NCBI GenBank assembly: GCA_900320615.1
Contig: ONSX01000005.1
Coordinates: forward strand, 1-47,797
From: an uncultured Eubacteriales bacterium
Lineage (GTDB): Bacteria > Bacillota > Clostridia > Lachnospirales > Lachnospiraceae
DNA length: 47,797 bases
Direction: 5' to 3'
This document shows, piece by piece, positions 26,540 through 35,001 of this stretch. The notes below the pieces were generated by a model, which saw only the letters and a program-made list of their open reading frames with translations, was not told the DNA's origin and did no database searches. Position 1 is the first letter of the stretch; every line of letters starts with the position of its first letter. A program made the position numbers and the translations under genes.

Positions 26540-27001
26540 GTGACAACCGAAGAGCTGTTCGCTAAAGTCTATACTCAGTTTAAAATGCATTTTTATCGGG
26601 AGGTATTCCGAAACTTCGAGGACCGCGAGGCGACACTGACGACTGTCGAGACCTTCTGCATGGAAGTGATTCATGCGATGGGCCGTCCGACGATCAATGA
26701 ATTTGCGTCTTTTCTGCGCATGTCTTCGCCGAATGCGGCCTATAAGGTCAATAATCTCGTGAGAAAGGGATACCTCCGGCGCGTGCGCTCGGAGAAGGAT
26801 CACAGAGAATATTATCTGGAGGTCACACAGCGCTACATCGATTACTGCAATGTCAGCAACTCCTATGTCAATAGCGTTATGAAGCGCGTCCGCGAGCGGA
26901 TGACGGACAAGGAGTGGGCGGATTTTTACCACACGCTTGAGATTCTGTCCGATGAGATGAAGAACGATATCCCGATGGAGGTAAAGGAGCCGTCGATATG
27001 A
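26540..27001 (+). CDS. MarR-family regulator, probable fatty acid synthesis repressor (FabT-like)
   Basis: A 153-residue winged-helix protein. The MarR fold is visible: N-terminal dimer helix (1-40), recognition region INEFASFLRMSSPNAAYKVNNLVRKGYLRR (in pieces, about 52-82), wing RVRSEKDHREYYLEVT, and C-terminal dimer helices. The start is GTG at 26540 with GGAGG 8 nt upstream; an ATG further upstream would run through the promoter. In other Firmicutes FabT sits in the fab cluster and represses it with acyl-ACP as co-repressor; here it lies at the end of the cluster. That role is inferred from location. The stop overlaps the next gene as ATGA. Confidence 0.82.
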   Translation: MTTEELFAKVYTQFKMHFYREVFRNFEDREATLTTVETFCMEVIHAMGRPTINEFASFLRMSSPNAAYKVNNLVRKGYLRRVRSEKDHREYYLEVTQRYIDYCNVSNSYVNSVMKRVRERMTDKEWADFYHTLEILSDEMKNDIPMEVKEPSI

Positions 27002-27984
27002 TTTTTGAGTACCCGGATCTGGTCCGGTCATTTTCGTGTATCGCGGATCGCTGCCCAGACACCTGCTGCAGGGGCTGGGAGGTTGACATTGACAGCGAGA
27101 CCGGGCAGTACTACCGCAGTGTAGAGGGACCGTTCGGTGAAAGGCTCCGGCGCGCGCTTTCTGTCTCGGACGAAGACGGAAGTACGTATATTCCGCTGAC
27201 AGAGAACGGGGACTGTCCGTTCCTTACGAAGGCAGGCCTGTGCACGATTATCACAGAGCTCGGGGAGGCGGCGATCAGCCGCGTGTGTACCGAGTATCCG
27301 CGCTATTTCGTGCAGATCGGCGGCTATGAGCAGATGGATATGAGCCTCTCCTGCATGGAATACGGGCAGATTTTCTTCGCGGCTGGGCCGATGCACCTCA
27401 TCCGCACGGAGCGGGAGGTCGCCGGCGATGAGATGGAAGAAGAGGATGCGGAATATCTGCGCAGCATTCTGCAATTCAGGAATGAGGCTGTCTCCGTCAT
27501 GCAGGACGGAGACGGAACCTGGAGAGAGAGGCTGGCAGCGGTCGGGCAGGCTCTGACCGGAGATGAGACGCGCGGCTGGCTGCCGGGGCTTTCAGAGGAC
27601 GAGCAGCTCCTTCAGCGCGTTCGCTCTCTTGAGCTGCTCGATGAGAGATGGGAAGGCATCATGGACGAGGTGGAGGCACTCGGGTCTGCGAAAACCTCCG
27701 GGGAGACATCCTTCGGAAATGAGGAGCAGACGGACCGGTGGTTTACAAAACTCAGTGTGTATTTTCTGTTCCGGTACATGATTGATTCCTATTTTGACGG
27801 CGGGGGTGACGGCGTGATCCGCTTCACGTCGAGAAGCCTTCGTTATATCTGGCTTATGTGCCGGGCCCGCGCGAGGCGGCTCGGGCGTATGCTCACAGAT
27901 GAGGATCTTATTGACATCGCGCACCTCTATTCCAGACAGGTTGAGCACTCGGAGGAGAATGTGGCTGTGATGAAGGGGCTGTAA
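26998..27984 (+). CDS. FliB-like cysteine-cluster protein (flagellin lysine-N-methylase family)
   Basis: A 328-residue protein with the Cys pattern of FliB/YkgJ-type proteins: CIADRCPDTCCRGW near the N-terminus, CPFLTKAGLCTII, RVCTEYPR and LSCMEY, thought to bind a metal or iron-sulphur centre. FliB methylates flagellin lysines in Salmonella, but many Clostridia carry homologues with no flagellar context, and no flagellar gene is in this window. It overlaps the MarR gene by ATGA and is therefore co-expressed with it. The actual substrate is unknown. A terminator follows. Confidence 0.7.
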   Translation: MIFEYPDLVRSFSCIADRCPDTCCRGWEVDIDSETGQYYRSVEGPFGERLRRALSVSDEDGSTYIPLTENGDCPFLTKAGLCTIITELGEAAISRVCTEYPRYFVQIGGYEQMDMSLSCMEYGQIFFAAGPMHLIRTEREVAGDEMEEEDAEYLRSILQFRNEAVSVMQDGDGTWRERLAAVGQALTGDETRGWLPGLSEDEQLLQRVRSLELLDERWEGIMDEVEALGSAKTSGETSFGNEEQTDRWFTKLSVYFLFRYMIDSYFDGGGDGVIRFTSRSLRYIWLMCRARARRLGRMLTDEDLIDIAHLYSRQVEHSEENVAVMKGL

Positions 27985-28029
27985 GCAAGGCCTATGGCAG
28001 TTCCTGCATAAAAGAGATAAGCAAATTCA

Positions 28030-28067
28030 GACTGCTGTATACAAATTGTATACAGCAGTCGTTTTTT
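28030..28067 (+). terminator. intrinsic terminator after the fab/FliB-like cluster
   Basis: Two perfect 15-nt arms (28030-28044 and 28046-28060) around a single base, followed by G and six T (28062-28067). Very strong. Confidence 0.93.
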
Positions 28068-28088
28068 ATATCGTGACAGAAAGTTTCT

Positions 28089-28097
28089 TGGTATAAT
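28089..28097 (+). promoter_or_regulatory. extended -10 promoter of the rnf operon
   Basis: TGG directly before TATAAT (28092-28097) forms an extended -10. A GTGACA at 28073-28078 is too close (13 bp) to be a normal -35. It lies 57 bp before the rnfC ATG. Confidence 0.65.
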
Positions 28098-28154
28098 GAG
28101 CGGGAAAGACGTATTGTCATGTGCAAGACATGCAAAGGGGAAAGGAGTGATGAA

Positions 28155-29516
28155 ATGAGTCGGACAATCAAGGGCGGGATCCATCCGCCGGAACACAAGG
28201 AACTCTCCGAAAACGCATCGCCCCGCGTATATGAGGCGGAAGGCGAACTCATATATCCGCTCTCGCAGCATATCGGACGCCCGGCAAAGCCGGTCGTGAA
28301 GAAGGGAGACCATGTCCTGGTCGGACAGAAGATCGCGGACGCGGACGGATTCGTGTCTGCCTGTATTTGCAGCAGCTGTTCGGGAATCGTGAAGGCGGTC
28401 GAGAAGCGTCGCACGAATGCAGGCACCTATGGAGAGTGCATTGTCATTGATAATGACGGACAGTTTACGGAGGCTCCGGATTACGGAAGAGAGGTCAGCT
28501 GCGATGACCTGACAAATGAGGAAATCATCGGGAAGATCCGCGACGCAGGTATCATCGGTATGGGAGGGGCCGGATTCCCGACCGCTGTCAAGCTTATGCC
28601 GAAAGATCCGGGTGCGATCCGCCATGTCATTGTGAACGGCGCGGAGTGTGAGCCGTATATTACTTGTGATGATCAGCTGATGCGGACACGCGCGGCAGAC
28701 ATCGTCGAGGGACTTCAGATCGTCATGCGGCTGTTTCCGCATGCAGAAGGCGTTATTCTGATCGAGGACAACAAGCCGGAGGCCATCGCGGCCATGACAG
28801 CTGCGGCCGCCGGGCAGGAGCATGTGCGGGTCGTTGTGGCAAGGACAAAGTATCCGCAGGGAGGCGAGAAGTCAGTTATCAGCCTCGTGACGGGCATCTA
28901 CACAAAGGTGAGCGAGCTCCCGGCGGAGGCGGGCTGCATTGTCGACAATGTGGCGACCATTCTTGCGATCCGGAATGCCGTGCGTTTTTCGAAGCCTCTG
29001 GTGCGCAGAATGGTGACTGTGACGGGAGATGCTGTCAAGACGCCATCCAATCTGATTGTGCGGATTGGCACGAACGCAGAGGAGCTTGTTGCGGCCGCGG
29101 GAGGTATTCGCGAAGGAGTAACTCTCGAGAAGGCGCTCTTTGGCGGACCGATGATGGGCGTTGCAGTAGCGGATCTCTCCGTCCCGATCCAGAAGGGATC
29201 CAATGCGCTGACGCTCCTTGCGCATGACGAGGCGATGGACGCGCAGAGAGAGATGACTGCATGCATCCGCTGCGGGCGGTGCGCACGCGTATGTCCGATG
29301 GGGCTTGTTCCGGAAATGATGGCGGAAGCGGTGGAGAGAAAAGACTACGAGAGTTATGAAAAGAAGTTCTACGGTCTTGAATGTATCCAGTGTGGTTCCT
29401 GCACCTTTATCTGTCCGGCCAAGCGTCCTCTGACGCAGCTCTTCAAGATTGCAAAGGCAGAAATCATGGCAAAGGCCGCGAAAAAACCGGTGCCTTCAGG
29501 AAAGGAGGATAAGTGA
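28155..29516 (+). CDS. rnfC: Rnf complex subunit RnfC
   Basis: Peripheral NADH/FMN-binding subunit of the Rnf ferredoxin:NAD oxidoreductase. The 453-residue protein has an N-terminal GGIHPPEHKELS segment, the NADH/FMN region with GMGGAGFPTAVKL and NGAECEPYITCDDQ, an SLBB domain, and two C-terminal 4Fe-4S motifs (CIRCGRCARVCPMG and CIQCGSCTFICPAK). The ATG at 28155 has AAAGGAG 7 nt upstream; an ATG 12 codons earlier is less well placed. The stop overlaps the next start as TGATG. Confidence 0.96.
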   Translation: MSRTIKGGIHPPEHKELSENASPRVYEAEGELIYPLSQHIGRPAKPVVKKGDHVLVGQKIADADGFVSACICSSCSGIVKAVEKRRTNAGTYGECIVIDNDGQFTEAPDYGREVSCDDLTNEEIIGKIRDAGIIGMGGAGFPTAVKLMPKDPGAIRHVIVNGAECEPYITCDDQLMRTRAADIVEGLQIVMRLFPHAEGVILIEDNKPEAIAAMTAAAAGQEHVRVVVARTKYPQGGEKSVISLVTGIYTKVSELPAEAGCIVDNVATILAIRNAVRFSKPLVRRMVTVTGDAVKTPSNLIVRIGTNAEELVAAAGGIREGVTLEKALFGGPMMGVAVADLSVPIQKGSNALTLLAHDEAMDAQREMTACIRCGRCARVCPMGLVPEMMAEAVERKDYESYEKKFYGLECIQCGSCTFICPAKRPLTQLFKIAKAEIMAKAAKKPVPSGKEDK

Positions 29517-31084
29517 TGACAGAAGAAAAAGTACTTCATGTGTCATCCGGACCGCACGTCCGGAGCAGGCTGAAGACGGGCTCTGTCATGCTCGGAGTGA
29601 TCATTTCGCTGATGCCGGCGACGATTGCGGGAATCTGGAATTTTGGCCCGTCCGCACTGTATACAGTGCTGGCCAGTGTCGCGGTCGCTGTCCTGACGGA
29701 ATATCTGTTTGACCGGATTGCGCACAAGGAGAACACGGTAAAGGACGGGAGTGCGGTTGTGACAGGCATTCTCCTTGCGCTTGTCCTTCCGAGCGGCACT
29801 CCGCTCTACATTCCGGTCATCGGCGCTGTCTTCGCTATTCTTGTCGTCAAATGCTTCTTCGGAGGTCTCGGAAAGAACTTCATGAACCCGGCGCTTGCTG
29901 CCCGGTGTTTCCTCCTGATCTCTTTCGGCACGCAGATGACGAGATATGAGGTTGACGGTGTGTCCGGCGCGACTCCGCTCGCGACACTTGCAGCAGGGGG
30001 AAATGAGAGTCTACTCAATATGTTCCTCGGCAGGACAAACGGCGTTATCGGCTGCTCGATTCTCGGGCTTCTGATTGGCGGTATCTTCCTGTGGGCAATG
30101 GGCGGTATCACCTGGCAGATCCCGGTGTCGGTGCTCGCGTCGTTCACGCTTTTTATCGCGCTGTTCGGGGGATACGGTTTCAGTCCGGTCCGCCTCCTGC
30201 AGCAGATCTGCGGAGGCGGCATCGTGATGGCCGCATTCTTCATGGCAACTGATCCCGTGACGAGCCCGGTTACCGGCAGGGGACAGCTGATCTACGGATG
30301 TCTGGTAGGAATCCTGTCCGGTCTCTTCCGCGTGTACGGGAGTTCGGCGGATTCGGTCAGCTACGCAGTCATTATCTCGAATCTGTTCACACCGCTCATC
30401 GATCTGATGCCTGCTCCGAAGCCGTACGCGTACAGAAAGAGACAGGCAGCGAAAGAAGCGGGACAGAAGAAGCCCTCACGCTTCCCGAAGCCGGCTCTCA
30501 TTTTATGCGCTATCACGTTGATTGCCGGCCTTCTTCTCAGTACGGTCTACGGCATGACTAAGGCGCAGATCGCGCTGAAACAGGAGGAGGAGAAGACAGC
30601 TTCCTACAGGGAGGTTCTTCCGGACGCAGAAAAATTCAGTGCGGGTTCTGACCTCAAGTCGGCGGTGAGCGCCCTTGACGGAAAAACGTACGGAACGTCG
30701 TTCGGCAAGGTCACGATTGACGGGGCTGTGGAAGGCAAAGACAGCTCGGGCAGTGCCGTCGGCTATGTTATTGCGGTTACGAGCGGCGACGGCTTTAACG
30801 GCGACATCTCGCTGTCTGTTGGTATACTGAAGGACGGCACAGTCAATGGGATTTCATTTACGACACTCAATGAGACGGCAGGCATGGGCATGAAGGCGGA
30901 GGAGCCGACGTTTAAGGACCAGTTCGCAGGAAAAAACGTGGACGCCTTCGTTCTCAACAAGCAGGGTGGATCGACGGAGGACAATCAGATCGATTCGATC
31001 TCCGGTGCGTCCATCACATCCGGCGCGGTTGTGAACGCGGTCAATGCGGCTGTCGATTTCTACAGAAACCAGATTGCAAAGTGA
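29516..31084 (+). CDS. fused Rnf subunits RnfD and RnfG
   Basis: One 522-residue chain carries both subunits. Residues 1-300 are RnfD: a multi-helix membrane protein with SGAT (150-153), the site where FMN is attached to Thr in RnfD. After a polar, Lys-rich linker (about 303-325), residues 325-522 are RnfG: one membrane helix (326-346) and an extracytoplasmic FMN-binding domain with DSISGASIT (493-501), Thr501 being the expected covalent FMN site. RnfD and RnfG are separate genes in Acetobacterium woodii and Clostridium ljungdahlii. No separate rnfG is present here and the frame is continuous, so the fusion is genuine as sequenced. GGAGG lies 7 nt before the ATG. Confidence 0.93.
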   Translation: MTEEKVLHVSSGPHVRSRLKTGSVMLGVIISLMPATIAGIWNFGPSALYTVLASVAVAVLTEYLFDRIAHKENTVKDGSAVVTGILLALVLPSGTPLYIPVIGAVFAILVVKCFFGGLGKNFMNPALAARCFLLISFGTQMTRYEVDGVSGATPLATLAAGGNESLLNMFLGRTNGVIGCSILGLLIGGIFLWAMGGITWQIPVSVLASFTLFIALFGGYGFSPVRLLQQICGGGIVMAAFFMATDPVTSPVTGRGQLIYGCLVGILSGLFRVYGSSADSVSYAVIISNLFTPLIDLMPAPKPYAYRKRQAAKEAGQKKPSRFPKPALILCAITLIAGLLLSTVYGMTKAQIALKQEEEKTASYREVLPDAEKFSAGSDLKSAVSALDGKTYGTSFGKVTIDGAVEGKDSSGSAVGYVIAVTSGDGFNGDISLSVGILKDGTVNGISFTTLNETAGMGMKAEEPTFKDQFAGKNVDAFVLNKQGGSTEDNQIDSISGASITSGAVVNAVNAAVDFYRNQIAK

Positions 31085-31100
31085 GAAAGGAGGAAATGAG

Positions 31101-31808
31101 ATGAACCAGTATACGGAACGGATCTATAATGGAGTTGTCAGGGAAAATCCGACGCTCGTCCTGATGCTCGGCATGTGTCCGACGCTAGCGGTCAGTACGT
31201 CCGCGACGAACGGCATCGGCATGGGCCTGTCCACGCTGGCGGTGCTCACCGCGTCGAATCTGATCATTTCCCTGCTGAGACATGTGATTCCGGATGAGGT
31301 CAGACTGCCGGCCTATATCGTCATTGTTGCGTCGCTTGTCACGACTGTTGAACTACTGATTGAGGCGTATCTTCCGGCCCTCTATGACGCGCTCGGAATC
31401 TATATTCCGTTGATCGTCGTCAACTGTATCATTCTCGGACGCGCGGAGGCCTATGCGAACAAGCACAGACCACTCCCCGCCGTCTTTGATGGCATCGGCA
31501 TGGGACTCGGCTTTACGATCGCCCTGACGATTCTCGGACTCATCCGTGAGCTTGTCGGCGCGGGAACTGCATTTAATGTACAGGTTCTCCCGAAGTCATA
31601 CAATCCGATCGGCATATTTGTCAAGGCGCCCGGCGCGTTCCTTGTGATCGCATTTATGATCATGATTATGAACGCCTGCGGAAAGAAGACCCGTCAGAGA
31701 GAACTTGTCACATCTGGTTGTGACGGAAACTGCGCGTGCTGTGCGGTGCGCGGTCTGGAGAACGGACAGACACAGCACGGGCTGTCCGGGAAGGGAGATA
31801 AATCATGA
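31101..31808 (+). CDS. rnfE: Rnf complex subunit RnfE
   Basis: Integral membrane subunit paired with RnfA. The 235-residue protein has six predicted helices and the conserved NPTLVLMLGMCPTLAVS and NCIILGRAEAYA segments. Its cytosolic C-terminus is Cys-rich (SGCDGNCACCAVRG), a feature also seen in some clostridial RnfE tails. The ATG at 31101 follows AAAGGAGG; an open frame extends upstream into rnfDG but has no family character. Overlaps rnfA by ATGA. Confidence 0.95.
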   Translation: MNQYTERIYNGVVRENPTLVLMLGMCPTLAVSTSATNGIGMGLSTLAVLTASNLIISLLRHVIPDEVRLPAYIVIVASLVTTVELLIEAYLPALYDALGIYIPLIVVNCIILGRAEAYANKHRPLPAVFDGIGMGLGFTIALTILGLIRELVGAGTAFNVQVLPKSYNPIGIFVKAPGAFLVIAFMIMIMNACGKKTRQRELVTSGCDGNCACCAVRGLENGQTQHGLSGKGDKS

Positions 31809-32383
31809 CAACGTATATTATGATTATCGTGACATGTGCCTTGATCAACAACGTCGTCCTGATTCAGTTCCTCGGTATCTGCTCGTTCCTCGGCGTCTCA
31901 CAGCAGATGAAGGCCTCGGTCAGTCTCGGCATTGCGGTCACGCTCGTGACGACCGTCTCATCTGCGGTTGCATGGGTTCTCTATACGCTGATCCTCGCGC
32001 CACTGGGACTTGAATACATGAAGACGATCGTGTTCATTCTTGTGATCGCCGCTCTCGTTCAGTGCGTCGAGATGTTCCTGAAGAAGACGTCACCGGCCAT
32101 TTACAAGGCCCTCGGCATCTACCTTCCCCTGATTACAACGAACTGCGCGGTTCTCGGCGTCGCACTGACCAATGTGCAGGATGAGTATAATCTTCTGCAG
32201 AGTGTCCTCGCGGGACTCGGGACAGGGCTTGGCTACACGCTGGCCATTGTTCTTCTCGCAGGGATCCGGAGCCGTATCGATGAGTCGGATCTGCCGAAGC
32301 CACTCCGGGGAGCACCGGTTGTTCTGCTCTCCGCGGCTCTCATGTCGATTGCATTCATGGGATTTTCAGGTCTCGGAAGATAA
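31805..32383 (+). CDS. rnfA: Rnf complex subunit RnfA
   Basis: The 192-residue, six-helix membrane subunit forms with RnfE the inverted pair that holds a 2Fe-2S centre in the membrane. Typical NNVVLIQFLGICSFLGVS and TTNCAVLGVAL segments contain the Cys ligands. Starts inside the rnfE stop; 15 nt separate it from rnfB. Confidence 0.96.
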   Translation: MTTYIMIIVTCALINNVVLIQFLGICSFLGVSQQMKASVSLGIAVTLVTTVSSAVAWVLYTLILAPLGLEYMKTIVFILVIAALVQCVEMFLKKTSPAIYKALGIYLPLITTNCAVLGVALTNVQDEYNLLQSVLAGLGTGLGYTLAIVLLAGIRSRIDESDLPKPLRGAPVVLLSAALMSIAFMGFSGLGR

Positions 32384-32398
32384 GGAGGGGGAGACGAT

Positions 32399-33199
32399 AT
32401 GTCAGGAATTATGATTGCGACGGTCGTTCTCGCCGTCATCGGCATCGTGGTCGGCGTCTCGCTCGTCTCTGTCGGGCGGAAGTTTCATGTGGATACCGAT
32501 CCGAGAGTGACTGAGATCCGGGACTGTCTTCCGGGCAACAACTGCGGCGCGTGCGGCTATGCCGGCTGCGACGCGATGGCAGAGGCGATTGCCGCGGGAA
32601 AGGCGCCGGTGAGCGGATGCCCCGTCGGTGGTGCTCCTGCCGCGGAACAGATTGGAAAAATCATGGGTGTTGACGCGGATGCGGAGGAGAGAAAAATTGC
32701 ATTTGTCAGATGCAAGGGAAGCTGCGATGTGACGAAGGAGCGGGGAGAATATGTCGGCATACACGACTGCAGGGCTGCTGTGCTCTCGGGCATTTCTATC
32801 TGGGAGTGCGATTACGGCTGTGTCGGCTTTGGCTCCTGTGTGAGCGTCTGTCCGGCGGATGCCATTCATGTGGAGAACGGCGTCGCCATCGTTGACCGGA
32901 AGAAGTGCATTGGCTGCGGCCTCTGCGCGAAGGCCTGCCCGAAGCATCTGATTGAGCTGATTCCGGAGAGCCGCACGCAGGCTGTGCGCTGCAGCAACCA
33001 CGACAAGGGAAGGGCCGTCCGCAATGTCTGCAATGCGGGGTGCATCGGCTGCGGCCTGTGCGTGAGACAGTGCGCGTATGACGCGATTCATGTCGACGGG
33101 AACCTGGCGCATATTGACTACGCGAAGTGTGAGCTCTGCGGAAAATGCGATGACAAGTGTCCGGCTCATATTATCGCGGACCTGAGAGAAGGAAACTGA
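32399..33199 (+). CDS. rnfB: Rnf complex subunit RnfB
   Basis: Electron entry subunit accepting electrons from reduced ferredoxin. The 266-residue protein has an N-terminal membrane helix (3-27), the 4Fe-4S domain CLPGNNCGACGYAGCDAMAE with its fourth Cys in SGCPVGG, and two or three further ferredoxin-like clusters (CIGCGLCAKACPK, CIGCGLCVRQCAY, CELCGKCDDKCPA). It is the last rnf gene; AAGGAGG lies upstream. The operon order C-DG-E-A-B follows the clostridial CDGEAB layout. Confidence 0.96.
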   Translation: MSGIMIATVVLAVIGIVVGVSLVSVGRKFHVDTDPRVTEIRDCLPGNNCGACGYAGCDAMAEAIAAGKAPVSGCPVGGAPAAEQIGKIMGVDADAEERKIAFVRCKGSCDVTKERGEYVGIHDCRAAVLSGISIWECDYGCVGFGSCVSVCPADAIHVENGVAIVDRKKCIGCGLCAKACPKHLIELIPESRTQAVRCSNHDKGRAVRNVCNAGCIGCGLCVRQCAYDAIHVDGNLAHIDYAKCELCGKCDDKCPAHIIADLREGN

Positions 33200-33205
33200 T
33201 TGTTT

Positions 33206-33223
33206 CCGCGAAAAGATTCGCGG
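33206..33223 (+). other. short hairpin between rnfB and the rpiB-like gene
   Basis: CCGCGAA (33206-33212) and TTCGCGG (33217-33223) with a 4-nt loop. No T run follows, so it is more likely an mRNA processing/stability element than a terminator. Confidence 0.4.
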
Positions 33224-33247
33224 CATATATAAAAGGAGGTATAGAAA

Positions 33248-33709
33248 ATGAAAATTGCCATGGCAAATGACCACGCGGGTACAAAGCTGAAGCAGGAGAT
33301 CAAGGCGTACCTCGAGTCGAAGGGCCACGAGGTCGTCGATTTCGGTACGTATGACGAGGAGTCCTGCGATCTGAGTGATTTTGTCTATCCGGCTTCTCTT
33401 GCTGTCGCAAGGGGCGAGTGCGAGAGAGGAATCTTCGTCGACGGTGTCGGCTATGGAAGCGCGATGATCGCAAACAAAATCAGTGGCATCTACGCCTGCG
33501 TGTGCCAGGATCCGTTCTGCGCGTCGCTTGCACGTCAGCACAATGACGCAAATGTCTTGTGCATCGGCGGAAAGATCATTGGCGGCATGATCGCCATGGA
33601 GATCGTGAAGACCTGGATGTCGACGGAGCCGCTCACGGCAGAAAAATATGTCAGACGCCGCAATAAGGTGAAAGAGATCAACGACAGACACTGTGTGCCG
33701 GTGAAATAA
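33248..33709 (+). CDS. RpiB/LacA/LacB-family sugar-phosphate isomerase
   Basis: A 153-residue protein of the ribose-5-phosphate isomerase B fold: MANDHAG at the N-terminus, GHEVVDFGTY, RQHNDANVL with the catalytic His. Where E. coli RpiB has ICGTGVG with the base Cys, this protein has VDGVGYG, so Asp replaces the Cys and Val the Thr. That makes ribose-5-phosphate isomerase activity uncertain; another aldose/ketose phosphate is possible. AAAGGAGG lies upstream of the ATG. It follows rnfB by 48 bp with no terminator between. Confidence 0.8.
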   Translation: MKIAMANDHAGTKLKQEIKAYLESKGHEVVDFGTYDEESCDLSDFVYPASLAVARGECERGIFVDGVGYGSAMIANKISGIYACVCQDPFCASLARQHNDANVLCIGGKIIGGMIAMEIVKTWMSTEPLTAEKYVRRRNKVKEINDRHCVPVK

Positions 33710-33734
33710 CGCGGGTGCATGATGAAAAGACTTA

Positions 33735-33770
33735 TATTCACTCCGCATACAGATCTGTATGCGGAGTGAA
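33735..33770. repeat. perfect 36-bp palindrome
   Basis: Two perfect 18-bp inverted arms (33735-33752 and 33753-33770) with no spacer, centred on AGATCT. Neither strand continues with a clear T run. It lies between the rpiB-like gene and the next gene's ribosome site. Transcribed, it would form a very stable hairpin; as DNA it could be a dimeric regulator site. Confidence 0.95.
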
Positions 33771-33804
33771 TTCTACTGAGGATGGGACGCAGAAAGGAGA
33801 AAAC

Positions 33805-35001
33805 GTGGCAGAGCACAGGCAGCGGCACATCGCGGATGAGATGGAGAAGAGGGAGAAGGAGATCGATCAGCGTTTTGAGAAGGAGCAGATCGGAAAGGCG
33901 GAGACATCGAGACTTCGTCTGGTCCGGCTGCTTCACCGGCTGAAGGCAAGGATCGGGCAGGATGCGAAGTCCTTCCGGGTGTACCGCATTCTGCGGATCC
34001 TCGTGATTCTCACGATGGTCCGCTCATTTGTCACAGGGAGCTATGAAAATGCGGCGCTCTGCCTGCTCTCCCTGATCCTGTTTCTCCTGCCCGCATTCTT
34101 TGAGGAAAATCTGCATATTGTGATTCCGAACCCGTTTGAGATTACCATTTATTTCTTTATTTATGCAGCGGAGATTCTCGGCGAGATCAACCACTACTAC
34201 ACAATGATTCCCGGCTGGGACACAATGCTTCACACGCTGAACGGGTTCCTTTGCGCGGCTGTCGGCTTCTCGCTCGTTGACATTCTGAACCAGAAGTCGC
34301 AGAAATTTCATCTGTCTGCGGGATATCTCGCGCTTGTCGCGTTCTGCTTCTCGATGACGATCGGCGTCTGCTGGGAGTTCATCGAGTTTACGATGGATCA
34401 GCTGTTTCAGCTCGACATGCAGAAGGATTATATCGTGAAGACGATCGGATCTGTGACGCTTGACCCGACGCACTCGCAGATTCCGATCAAAGTAAGCAAC
34501 ATTACAAAGACTGTGATTTATACGGCATCGGGAAAGACCGTGACCGTTCATGGCGGGTATCTGGATATTGGTATCATCGATACGATGAAAGATCTGCTGG
34601 TCAATTTTGTCGGCGCGCTTGCATTCAGTATCTTCGGGTTTCTGTATCTCAGCGGAAAGGACCGGAAGAGAGCCGGAATCGGCAATGCGATTGTCGACGG
34701 GCTGATTCTCCACCGGGCGGATGAGCCGCCGGCGGCGGAGATGGTCGAGGAGGAAGAGGAAGCAGAAGAGAAAGAGGACGAAACCATGACGGACTTTATG
34801 CGCGGGAAGGCAAAGGCTGAATCGGTGGTCGGGAGGTCGGAAGAGAAGCCAGAGACGGCAGCGTCTGGAAGACCGGAAGAGAAGCCTGAGGCGACAGCGT
34901 CTGGAAGACCGGAAGAGAAGCCAGAGACGACAGCGTCTGGAAGACAGAGCGAACCGGGAGAGATGAAAACGTCCGGAGCATCAGCACATAATAAGGCGTG
35001 A
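33805..35001 (+). CDS. multi-helix membrane protein, resembles YjdF/DUF2238 family
   Basis: A 398-residue protein. N-terminal charged helix (1-50, probable coiled coil), then about six predicted membrane segments (65-310). The stretches WDTMLHTLNGFLCAAVGFSL and GVCWEFIEFTMD resemble YjdF/DUF2238 membrane proteins, whose role is unknown. The C-terminal tail is hydrophilic: an acidic EEEEEAEEKEDE-type run and then three 12-residue repeats (G-R-x-E-E-K-P-E-x-x-A-S). Start: GTG at 33805 with AAAGGAG 5 nt upstream; the frame extends further upstream but through the 36-bp palindrome. Function unknown. Confidence 0.72.
   Translation: MAEHRQRHIADEMEKREKEIDQRFEKEQIGKAETSRLRLVRLLHRLKARIGQDAKSFRVYRILRILVILTMVRSFVTGSYENAALCLLSLILFLLPAFFEENLHIVIPNPFEITIYFFIYAAEILGEINHYYTMIPGWDTMLHTLNGFLCAAVGFSLVDILNQKSQKFHLSAGYLALVAFCFSMTIGVCWEFIEFTMDQLFQLDMQKDYIVKTIGSVTLDPTHSQIPIKVSNITKTVIYTASGKTVTVHGGYLDIGIIDTMKDLLVNFVGALAFSIFGFLYLSGKDRKRAGIGNAIVDGLILHRADEPPAAEMVEEEEEAEEKEDETMTDFMRGKAKAESVVGRSEEKPETAASGRPEEKPEATASGRPEEKPETTASGRQSEPGEMKTSGASAHNKA
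34831..34944 (+). repeat. 36-bp tandem repeat in the coding sequence
   Basis: Three in-frame 36-bp units (34831-34866, 34867-34902, 34903-34938) plus the first six bases of a fourth encode 12-residue repeats in the tail of the membrane protein. Units 2 and 3 are nearly identical, suggesting recent slippage and likely copy-number variation. Confidence 0.9.
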
